From NCBI GenBank assembly GCA_021827875.1, contig JAKAUA010000081.1, positions 1 to 7,476 of the forward strand: a stretch of DNA of 7,476 bases, read 5' to 3'. Both the position numbers and the translations under genes were made by a program. Shown here in pieces: positions 1 through 5,377 of the stretch (position 1 is its first letter; each line of letters starts with the position of its first letter). The notes below the pieces were generated by a model, which saw nothing but the letters and a program-made list of their open reading frames with translations, was not told the DNA's origin and made no database searches. This DNA is from a bacterium (GTDB lineage: Bacteria; Babelota; Babeliae; Babelales; Vermiphilaceae).

Positions 1-2
1 TC

Positions 3-476
3 CGATCTGTCTGTGAAAAAATAGAAGATAATTCTGCATATGATAAAGTATTAGAATATTTCTGGGGCACTGATGATTTTGATACTTTATATGATAAAGT
101 AAATCATATAATCATCGGATATGAATCGCGTCTTTTAGACCTTAAAATAGTCCACGCAATTGCGCAAACGCAAGGTCACATCATTCTATGCGCAGGTGCT
201 AATCATATAAATCGTATTAAGCCTGCATTAGAAGAAATGGGATTTGCCGGTATAAACTATAAAGGTACTGAGTACCTTAGCGATGGTGTAGAACCGGATG
301 CGCTTGAAATGACACAAACATTAGATGCATTCTACGGCAATCATGAGATAATTACTACAACGCCATCCTATTTTGGGGTAGGTAGCTTGATCGTTCTCGT
401 GTTATGCGTCTTAGTATTAATTTGTGTAGCAAGCATTGTTCTAATGAATCGCAGAAGACAAATATTTATTAGTTAA
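3..476 (+). CDS. C-terminal part of a membrane-anchored protein of unknown function (5' truncated)
   Basis: The reading frame is open from the window edge (first full codon at base 3) to the TAA at 474-476, giving 157 visible residues. The in-frame ATG at 237 is internal, because coding continues upstream without a stop and with similar amino-acid character. Visible residues 58-81 hold a hydrophobic strand followed by CAGANHI and then a helix ending in MGF. This is loosely like the C-terminal G-x-x-H segment of TraB/GumN-type proteins, but the match is too weak to name the family. Residues 126-148 are a single strongly hydrophobic segment followed by NRRRQIFIS, a positively charged short tail. 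The protein is therefore probably anchored by its C-terminus with most of the chain outside the cytoplasm. A terminator follows directly, so this is the last gene of its transcript. Function is not recognised. The existence of the gene is fairly sure; the TraB-like idea is a guess. Confidence 0.75.
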   Translation, partial: RSVCEKIEDNSAYDKVLEYFWGTDDFDTLYDKVNHIIIGYESRLLDLKIVHAIAQTQGHIILCAGANHINRIKPALEEMGFAGINYKGTEYLSDGVEPDALEMTQTLDAFYGNHEIITTTPSYFGVGSLIVLVLCVLVLICVASIVLMNRRRQIFIS

Positions 477-482
477 TGTAAT
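455..482 (+). promoter_or_regulatory. Possible promoter for the protease gene cluster
   Basis: AAGACA (455-460, four of six matches to TTGACA) is followed after 16 bases by TGTAAT (477-482, five of six matches to TATAAT). It overlaps the end of the upstream gene. Transcription would start near 489, inside the left arm of the terminator hairpin, about 50 bases before the ATG at 541. It is the best candidate I see for driving the protease genes, but short AT-rich matches arise by chance in such DNA. Confidence 0.25.
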
Positions 483-484
483 GA

Positions 485-525
485 GGCAGAGCACTTTAAT
501 AGTGCTTCTGTCTTTTATCTTTTTT
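485..525 (+). terminator. Rho-independent terminator after the first gene
   Basis: GGCAGAGCACT (485-495) pairs with AGTGCT (501-506) and CTGTC (508-512). The result is an 11-pair stem with one bulged T at 507, one G-T wobble and a TTAAT loop. It is followed by TTTT, ATC and TTTTTT up to 525. The layout is typical of an intrinsic terminator for plus-strand transcription and lies nine bases past the upstream stop codon. Confidence 0.8.
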
Positions 526-540
526 ACGAGGTTTATTTAA

Positions 541-1338
541 ATGAACTATTTAACAAAAGCACTCTGCACACTTATCATCACAAGTACATTAACTATCATA
601 GGTGGTGAACAAGATTATATGAGTACTGCAGGTAAACTATGGAGCGCCATTGGCCAAAGCAAAGCCATTACTTTATTCCGAAAGAACGTCCACGCGCCCA
701 TAACAAAAGCGCTACTCTCTCCTTATCTTGGAACCAAAAAAGCAAATAAAGAATACCAAAAACTAGGTAGGCAAGCTCAATTTGCACTAGGAATTCCTGA
801 AAAAGATCTCGTGGATGTAAGGTACAAAACGTTCCGTAGCTTTCTCCCACGTACTGAAACAGCTATAGCAACCGCTGATGCTATTTATGTGGACGACTAT
901 GTATTACATCAGCTGCCCAAAGATGCGTGGCGTACCCTCATGTTACATGAAGCTGCACACGTGAAATATAATGATGACTCAATGCAAGCTCTGCACAACA
1001 TATGTGCTTTTGGTATAACAGCAGCTCTGCTCACACGTATGCATAAGAATGCATTCATCAAAAAGCATGCTCGTTTATTTTCATATCCATTTGCTGCCAC
1101 AACATTCACCTTATCCTATCTTATGAATACAAAATTCAAACAATTTGCTGAGCGTCGTGCTGATACCGCTGCATGTTATGCAACGCAATGCGCAAACTGT
1201 GTAAATAGCTATGGCCATCATATTAGTAAATACAACAAAAATGATATGGGGTACTTAACACAGCACGAAACAGATGCAATAGCCCGCGAGCTAGAGAAAA
1301 AACAGACCTATTCTTGTACGTATCATAAACCGTTATAA
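541..1338 (+). CDS. M48-like membrane-associated zinc metalloprotease
   Basis: A 265-residue protein. Residues 136-140 are HEAAH, the HExxH zinc-binding and catalytic motif. ERRAD at 204-208 supplies the likely third zinc ligand (E204) in the position expected for M48-type peptidases. Between them are two hydrophobic stretches, about 150-165 and 179-197, as in membrane-embedded M48 proteins such as HtpX. The N-terminus (about residues 5-20) is hydrophobic without a clear signal-peptidase site, so it may act as an anchor. The ATG at 541 is supported by ACGAGG at 526-531, nine bases upstream. It is the first gene of a protease cluster, with the next start ten bases downstream. Unlike its three neighbours it lacks the N-terminal KWMxWAN module and the C-terminal HPxxxDRI motif, and it ends in a lysine- and cysteine-containing tail. 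Protease activity is inferred from motifs; the substrate is unknown. Confidence 0.8.
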   Translation: MNYLTKALCTLIITSTLTIIGGEQDYMSTAGKLWSAIGQSKAITLFRKNVHAPITKALLSPYLGTKKANKEYQKLGRQAQFALGIPEKDLVDVRYKTFRSFLPRTETAIATADAIYVDDYVLHQLPKDAWRTLMLHEAAHVKYNDDSMQALHNICAFGITAALLTRMHKNAFIKKHARLFSYPFAATTFTLSYLMNTKFKQFAERRADTAACYATQCANCVNSYGHHISKYNKNDMGYLTQHETDAIARELEKKQTYSCTYHKPL

Positions 1339-1348
1339 GGAAATAATC

Positions 1349-1474
1349 ATGAAAAAATTAATATTTTTATTATCAATTCTTATAGTTGTTCCAATTATCG
1401 CCTCCGACCCTGTAGAAGATGTCAAAGCAAAATGGATGAAATGGGCAAATGAGAATGTTGAGCAAGAAAAAGCA
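1349..1474 (+). repeat. 5' duplicated segment, copy 1
   Basis: The first 42 codons of paralog A align without gaps to 2228-2353. By my hand count 113 of 126 bases and 33 of 42 residues are identical. This is a coding paralogous repeat covering the signal peptide and the KWMxWAN module, not a mobile element. Confidence 0.85.
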
Positions 1475-2212
1475 CGCTGCTTAGAATCTATTAAGATGAC
1501 TGATCACTTTGATGATCCTGACGTACGTAAGGCTGCATTACACAATTTTCGTAATGGTACGACTAAGGGGCGTTTTGCAACAATTAAAGGCCCCACTGAA
1601 ATCGCACAAAATACAGACCCTATCGTTGAATTAGCGAAAAATATTCTGACATGTCCTGCCTGTGAGAGTATCAAAGTACTAATCCATAACGATTTATCCG
1701 TTGACTTTGGAATTAGTCGCAATTATGATACTAATACATGTAATCTATATGTACCTCTATCTGAGCTTGATAAGAAAATAGACCATTCAGAATCATTGCT
1801 TCATGAAAAAGCGCATATCATATACGAAGATTCACTAAATCATGAAAAAATGGGGATTTTGTCTCAAAAATCAGGTCTTTTTAAAAATAAGATACAAAGC
1901 GCTAATCATTCAGAACTGATATCATCATACCTTAAAGCGCAAGAAACAAGAGCTGATGTGTATGCTACAATAATATCCCCACAATATGGTGATAATCTAT
2001 GTCATTCCTTTCAGGAATTCGGTAAGGAAGTAATAATAGATTTTGGAATTTTTAGAGTTTCTACTGTTCCTATATTTGGATCCAATCATCCACACCCTAA
2101 AGACCGCATAGCTCTATTACAACAAATTAAATCAGAACTTCAAGACGCGGAACAAGAAAAGCGATATATGACAACTGCGATGCAAGCCATGAGCGATGAT
2201 CAACTTGTTTGA
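1349..2212 (+). CDS. Secreted M48-like zinc metalloprotease, paralog A
   Basis: A 287-residue protein. Residues 1-19 form a signal peptide (MKK, hydrophobic core, PIIAS) with a probable signal-peptidase I site before or after Ser19. KWMKWANENV (29-38) is shared with the next two genes. HEKAH (152-156) is the HExxH motif, ETRAD (199-203) gives the third zinc ligand E199, and HPHPKDRI (247-254) matches the C-terminal HPxxxxRI signature seen in M48 peptidases. CPAC (102-105) is a CxxC pair. It probably acts outside the cytoplasmic membrane on unknown proteins. AAGGA at 1337-1341, seven bases before the ATG and overlapping the previous stop, supports the start and an operon. The gene is a tandem duplicate of the next one, differing where that one has a lipobox cysteine. 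The family assignment is by motif only; it could be an inactive relative, though all the zinc ligands expected are present. Confidence 0.85.
   Translation: MKKLIFLLSILIVVPIIASDPVEDVKAKWMKWANENVEQEKARCLESIKMTDHFDDPDVRKAALHNFRNGTTKGRFATIKGPTEIAQNTDPIVELAKNILTCPACESIKVLIHNDLSVDFGISRNYDTNTCNLYVPLSELDKKIDHSESLLHEKAHIIYEDSLNHEKMGILSQKSGLFKNKIQSANHSELISSYLKAQETRADVYATIISPQYGDNLCHSFQEFGKEVIIDFGIFRVSTVPIFGSNHPHPKDRIALLQQIKSELQDAEQEKRYMTTAMQAMSDDQLV
2099..2212 (+). repeat. 3' duplicated segment, copy 1
   Basis: The last 37 codons plus stop of paralog A align without gaps to 3098-3211. By hand count 91 of 114 bases and 29 of 37 residues are identical. It covers the KDRI motif and the EQEKRYM tail. Confidence 0.85.
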
Positions 2213-2217
2213 TTGTT

Positions 2218-2222
2218 AAGGA
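2218..2222 (+). promoter_or_regulatory. Ribosome binding site deciding the start of paralog B
   Basis: AAGGA lies five bases before the ATG at 2228. A TTG at 2213 is in frame but sits upstream of this site and directly after the previous stop. The ATG also aligns exactly with the start of paralog A, so 2228 is preferred. Confidence 0.8.
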
Positions 2223-2227
2223 TAACC

Positions 2228-2353
2228 ATGAAAAAATTAATATATGTATTATCAACTCTTATAGTTGCACCAATTATCGCTTGCGACCCGGTAGAAGAAG
2301 TCAAAGCAAAATGGATGAACTGGGCAAATTACAATGTTGAGAAAGAAAAAGCA
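2228..2353 (+). repeat. 5' duplicated segment, copy 2
   Basis: Partner of 1349-1474. The notable non-synonymous change is TCC (Ser) to TGC (Cys) at codon 19, which creates a lipobox in this copy, or lost one in the other. Confidence 0.85.
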
Positions 2354-3211
2354 AAATTGTTTGATTATTACGAGATCTCATCAGAATTGCTTAATGATAA
2401 AGATATTCAAGAGCAATTACGTGAAATGTATCCGTCGCCTCAAAGTGATTTTTTACATTTAGAAGAAGACCCTAGAGATCCACTTCTCCAATTAGCAAAA
2501 TCAATTTTAGCTTGTGATGAATGCAAAAATATCAAGGTAAAATATGAACATAGTCCAAATGCCTCAGTGTGCATCGCAAGAGATGCTGCAACTGCTACCT
2601 GTTGCATTTCTATGCACCCAAAAGAGCATAAGGATAACAATAAAAATGAGATCATAGACATACTACTGCACGAAAAAAGTCATGTTATATATCATGATAG
2701 TGAAGAGAGATGTCAAATATTAGCGTTTATTCTTGAATATTCACCCACCGCAACAAGGCTTGCTGCCTTACAAGAAAAATATAATACAGAAGAACAGGAA
2801 TATCTTGATAAATGGAGGAAGAATCGTAAAAAAAGTAAGAAACAATTTTTTGAAGATGATGTCTATAAAGAAATAGGCCTAAAATTAAAAGAAAGTCGCT
2901 TAGAATATCTAGAATTCAGACAAAATGCACCAAAAAATATGGCCCCCTATAGAAAAGCAAAAGAAACCCGCGCTGATGTCTATGCTGTAATTGCCTCTTC
3001 ACAAAAAGGTGATGGTCTTACTACATCCTTTCAAAAAGATTTGCAACAGGAATTTGAAGGACGTATTTCTCTTTCTTATAAAAGGCATCCACATCATAAA
3101 GATCGCATCATGCTACTCAAAAAAATTAAATCCGAACTCCAAGGTGCAGAACAAGAAAAGCGATACATGGCTACCGCTATGCAAACCATGAGCGATAATC
3201 AACTCATTTGA
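2228..3211 (+). CDS. M48-like zinc metalloprotease, probable lipoprotein, paralog B
   Basis: A 327-residue protein from the ATG at 2228. The signal sequence ends PIIAC (15-19), an acceptable lipobox with Cys19, followed by Asp20. In enterobacteria Asp at +2 favours retention in the inner membrane; whether that rule holds here is unknown. KWMNWANYNV is at 29-38, CDEC at 96-99, HEKSH at 148-152 (HExxH), ETRAD at 246-250 (third ligand E246), and HPHHKDRI at 287-294. Compared with paralog A the spacing between the zinc motifs is larger, because of a Lys/Glu-rich, probably helical stretch at about 185-235. The gene starts 15 bases after paralog A and probably shares its mRNA. The ends are close copies of paralog A while the centre has diverged. 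The likely role is envelope proteolysis of unknown targets; the function is inferred from motifs only. Confidence 0.85.
   Translation: MKKLIYVLSTLIVAPIIACDPVEEVKAKWMNWANYNVEKEKAKLFDYYEISSELLNDKDIQEQLREMYPSPQSDFLHLEEDPRDPLLQLAKSILACDECKNIKVKYEHSPNASVCIARDAATATCCISMHPKEHKDNNKNEIIDILLHEKSHVIYHDSEERCQILAFILEYSPTATRLAALQEKYNTEEQEYLDKWRKNRKKSKKQFFEDDVYKEIGLKLKESRLEYLEFRQNAPKNMAPYRKAKETRADVYAVIASSQKGDGLTTSFQKDLQQEFEGRISLSYKRHPHHKDRIMLLKKIKSELQGAEQEKRYMATAMQTMSDNQLI
3098..3211 (+). repeat. 3' duplicated segment, copy 2
   Basis: Partner of 2099-2212. Many of the differences are at third codon positions, consistent with selection on the encoded tail. Confidence 0.85.
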
Positions 3212-3276
3212 TTTATTAACAAAAATTGATTAATGTTTTTGACGCTCAGTGTTACGAATAAAAAAGGAGAACTACT
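3212..3276 (+). other. Spacer between protease genes three and four
   Basis: This 65-base AT-rich gap is the largest within the protease cluster. It has a TTGACG at 3239-3244 but no -10 hexamer at a fitting distance, and only a 5-pair all-AT inverted repeat that is too weak for a terminator. AGGAG at 3265-3269, seven bases before the ATG at 3277, is a strong ribosome binding site. Read-through from the upstream operon is possible. Confidence 0.5.
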
Positions 3277-4041
3277 ATGAAGCGATACATTAGTCTCATT
3301 GCAGCAGCTTTACTTACCTCATGCTCAATCGGCATAACTGCGTACGATACGCCTACCAAACAAGCTGTCAAAGATAAATGGATGAAGTGGGCCAATGATA
3401 ACGTAGATCAACAACGTGATAATTTTTTTGATCTGTATAAAATAAATATCGCTCATTTTAATCCAAATGAAATGATGGGCCAATTTATAGCTGATTATGA
3501 TCAAGCTGTTGAAAAAGAGCTTAGCGGATGTACAAATGAAGAATCGACATCTAAATCAGCCATTTATGCAATAGCATCAAAAATTTTTCTCGGGAATCCA
3601 CATCAAAAATTAGAAATAGTGCATAACAAAGAGTTGAAAGACATTGGCGTTACGCCACATTACACAGATCAAAAAATATTTGTGACTGCCAATTGTGATA
3701 CATTAGCTCAAGAAGACCCTACCGTTATTGAAGGTATATTACTACATGAAAAAAGTCACATTGTACATGCAGATCCCTTGATTTCAAATCTACTGCAATG
3801 TCTCGCCTTTTACTCGTCAGATGATACCAACGAAAATATTGAACAAAATAATTACGCTTTTCAAAAAGCATGCGAGACGCGTGCTGATATTTACTCTGCA
3901 GTGAATAGTGTCGATCATGGCCAAGGACTTATCACTTTTTTTGAAAAGTATATGGGCCACGATTCACCTCATCACCCAAAAGATGAAGACCGTATAGCAT
4001 TGCTTAAGAAGATCAAAGCAGAATTGGATGCTGCATCATAA
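3277..4041 (+). CDS. M48-like zinc metalloprotease, possible lipoprotein, paralog C
   Basis: A 254-residue protein. The N-terminus has a hydrophobic core ending LLTSC (12-16), a plausible lipobox with Cys16 and Ser17. Alternatively, signal peptidase I could cut after ITA (about residue 22). KWMKWANDNV (34-43) is the module shared with paralogs A and B. HEKSH (157-161) is the HExxH motif, ETRAD (200-204) the third-ligand motif, and HHPKDEDRIALLKKIKAEL (232-250) corresponds to the C-terminal motif of A and B. It lacks their CxxC pair and their EQEKRYM tail. The first CDS in the cluster is membrane-embedded, whereas this one seems soluble apart from its N-terminus. The stop codon overlaps the last codons of the convergent gene by six bases. 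Activity is inferred from motifs and the substrate is unknown. Confidence 0.85.
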   Translation: MKRYISLIAAALLTSCSIGITAYDTPTKQAVKDKWMKWANDNVDQQRDNFFDLYKINIAHFNPNEMMGQFIADYDQAVEKELSGCTNEESTSKSAIYAIASKIFLGNPHQKLEIVHNKELKDIGVTPHYTDQKIFVTANCDTLAQEDPTVIEGILLHEKSHIVHADPLISNLLQCLAFYSSDDTNENIEQNNYAFQKACETRADIYSAVNSVDHGQGLITFFEKYMGHDSPHHPKDEDRIALLKKIKAELDAAS

Positions 4042-4845
4042 TGCATCTGCATAGCCAGCAACACGATTAAGCCAACCGGTCAACCATCGTTTTTCACCTT
4101 TTTCTACCGGGCTGAGCGTTACACGCTGCTCTAATATCTTTTTTGCTTGTGTAATAAATTCTTTGAGAGGATCAGCTGCCTTGTCATCCATTGCCTGCAA
4201 GACCTGCAGCAGCCCCCAGCCCTTGCCTGCATGTCGCTCGGTCGGCTGCGTGCCTTCTCCCTTAAAATGTACATAATCAATCAGCGCAAAAAGCCCTTGA
4301 GGCGATTGTGCCAACTTATCAAACTGGCGCGCGATATGACCACGCTCATTTCTTTGTGCTGCGGCCAGCAACACATCCCGTGTTTTTAAAAAGCGCTCTA
4401 CGACAAACTCTGCCTGTAGCTTTATTGTATTTGCGAGCAAACTACGTAGCTCATTCATCTGCGCACTATTTTGTGCTGCCAAAAATTCTTGCCGCGTATG
4501 CCATGGGCAACCATTAATGCGTGCTTGCACGAGCCAAGATGGTAACGTTACTTTATGCTGTTGCAAAAAATCGAGCAATTCAGGAAATGTCTCTTTGTAT
4601 GATCCCGTCGTACCAGCCGGATACCAAATAAAATGACCAATACCCAACGAAGGGAAAGCCTCCCCCTCATTCCATGAGGTAAGTTTGGCTACAGATTTGC
4701 CCGCTTCGCGTTGCCACAAGCGTTCTGCGAACTTATTTAATTGCGCGTCTGTTAAAACAGAAGTGGCAAAAGCAAAATGTGATGATAGTAATAATGCCGT
4801 AAGGCCTATTTTAACAATCAAGAGCCAATTTGAGTTTATCAGCAT
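4036..4845 (-). CDS. Exported protein with GIGHFIWYP motif, function unknown
   Basis: A 269-residue protein from the ATG at 4845. A TTG two codons upstream (4851) is the only nearby alternative in frame. Residues 1-27 are a signal peptide (charged and hydrophobic, ending AFA before TS). The mature part has ERLWQREAG (41-49), WNEGEAF (58-64), GIGHFIWYP (68-76), YVHFKGEG (191-198) and GKGWGLLQVL (207-216). The E-then-GIGH arrangement resembles the opening of lysozyme-like (GH24/T4-type) domains, and I believe this is a conserved family of exported bacterial proteins. Peptidoglycan cleavage is only a hypothesis, with the glutamates in 58-64 as candidate catalytic residues. No strong ribosome binding site precedes the start, only AAAGAA about ten bases before. 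The start lies inside the preceding gene, so translation is probably coupled. It ends overlapping the convergent protease gene. Confidence 0.8.
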   Translation of the reverse strand: MLINSNWLLIVKIGLTALLLSSHFAFATSVLTDAQLNKFAERLWQREAGKSVAKLTSWNEGEAFPSLGIGHFIWYPAGTTGSYKETFPELLDFLQQHKVTLPSWLVQARINGCPWHTRQEFLAAQNSAQMNELRSLLANTIKLQAEFVVERFLKTRDVLLAAAQRNERGHIARQFDKLAQSPQGLFALIDYVHFKGEGTQPTERHAGKGWGLLQVLQAMDDKAADPLKEFITQAKKILEQRVTLSPVEKGEKRWLTGWLNRVAGYADAL

Positions 4846-5290
4846 AGGCAATAAATTCTTTTTTTAAATGCTCGATAAAAGCATCATCCAGTTCTATAGG
4901 TTGCTCAAGATCATGCTTGCCTTCTGTCATGTGCGACTTGTTAAATGCTTCCATCGCGATTGCGAAGATCTGTGCAATTTGTGTGCCAACTACCGCAGGA
5001 TTTTTTGGGTCGCTCAACAATGTTGCAAAATTACCGAGCATATTCAAAAAAGTAGTAAGAATGCGTTTGGTCTCTTTTTCGTCCTCATCAACTATTTGAT
5101 TGTTTTCTTCTGAAGCGAGAGTTGATGGCGCCACGACAACGAATTGCTCCTTCCCTGTCACGCCAGCTTGCCCAGCCATAGCGTCATTGCGAAGGCTGGA
5201 GCCTTGCGCGACGGCGGATTCTTTTTTAGCAAAAATCAAACCAGTTGCTACCAATAAGCTGCATAGCACAAGCTGTTGCATTACTTTCAT
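4811..5290 (-). CDS. Small secreted protein with an in-frame palindromic repeat, function unknown
   Basis: A 159-residue protein. Residues 1-21 are a signal peptide (MKVMQQ, hydrophobic core, LIFA) with cleavage likely before KKE. Residues 26-37 are encoded by a GC-rich palindrome (5182-5213) and read AVAQGSSLRNDA, a low-complexity stretch probably added by repeat insertion. Residues 60-75 are acidic. The remainder (75-159) is predicted mostly helical, with LTTFLNMLGNFATLL and a C-terminal amphipathic helix ending in Cys. GGGAG lies five bases before the ATG (plus-strand positions 5296-5300), a good ribosome binding site. The last 35 bases overlap the start of the next exported protein, so the two form a bicistronic unit. 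No known domain is recognised. The export signal, the good ribosome binding site and the tight coupling make it likely to be real. Confidence 0.75.
   Translation of the reverse strand: MKVMQQLVLCSLLVATGLIFAKKESAVAQGSSLRNDAMAGQAGVTGKEQFVVVAPSTLASEENNQIVDEDEKETKRILTTFLNMLGNFATLLSDPKNPAVVGTQIAQIFAIAMEAFNKSHMTEGKHDLEQPIELDDAFIEHLKKEFIAYADKLKLALDC
5182..5213. repeat. Palindromic GC-rich repeat element inserted in a coding sequence
   Basis: CGTC (5182-5185) pairs with GACG (5210-5213), and GCG plus AAGGC (5189-5196) pairs with GCCTT (5201-5205) and CGC (5207-5209). The loop is TGGA, G5206 is bulged, and ATT is unpaired on the left. The stretch 5181-5220 has 26 G/C of 40, well above its surroundings. 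CGTCATTGCGA is a start seen in dispersed palindromic repeats of several bacteria (for example Rickettsia-type elements); this is from memory, not a search. Adjacent 5153-5177 (GTCACGCCAGC and CCCAGCC) may belong to the same element, since CCAGCC at 5172-5177 is complementary to GGCTGG at 5194-5199. Confidence 0.6.
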
Positions 5291-5329
5291 ACGCTCTCCC
5301 AGAACAAATCAGAATATATTTTTTATCTG

Positions 5330-5359
5330 ACTATAGCGCGCAGTGTGTGCATAAAACAA
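5330..5359 (-). promoter_or_regulatory. Candidate sigma-70 promoter for the two exported-protein genes
   Basis: On the minus strand TTGTTT (5359-5354) and TATAGT (5335-5330) are separated by 18 bases. The -10 matches five of six consensus positions and the -35 only three. Transcription would begin near 5323, giving a leader of about 33 bases before the ATG at 5290. It fits the gap between the CNNM-type gene and this pair. Confidence 0.45.
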
Positions 5360-5377
5360 GAGAAGATGTGTGATTAA

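Noticed and set aside
39..101. 12-base direct repeat TATGATAAAGTA at 39-50 and 90-101
   Set aside because: Both copies are in coding sequence encoding YDKV; no array or further copy is present, so chance or a minor protein repeat is likelier.
237..239. ATG as the start of the first gene
   Set aside because: The frame is open to the window edge, the upstream residues look like coding sequence, and no ribosome binding site precedes it.
668..1109. Minus-strand open frames opposite the first protease gene
   Set aside because: They have no ribosome binding site or recognisable motif and are shadows of the plus-strand gene with HEAAH and ERRAD.
2213..2227. TTG start for paralog B giving five extra residues
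   Set aside because: The ribosome binding site AAGGA lies between it and the ATG at 2228, and paralog A begins at the equivalent ATG.
3214..3240. ATTAA/TTAAT inverted repeat followed by GTTTTT as a terminator
   Set aside because: The stem is only five A-T pairs and would be too unstable.
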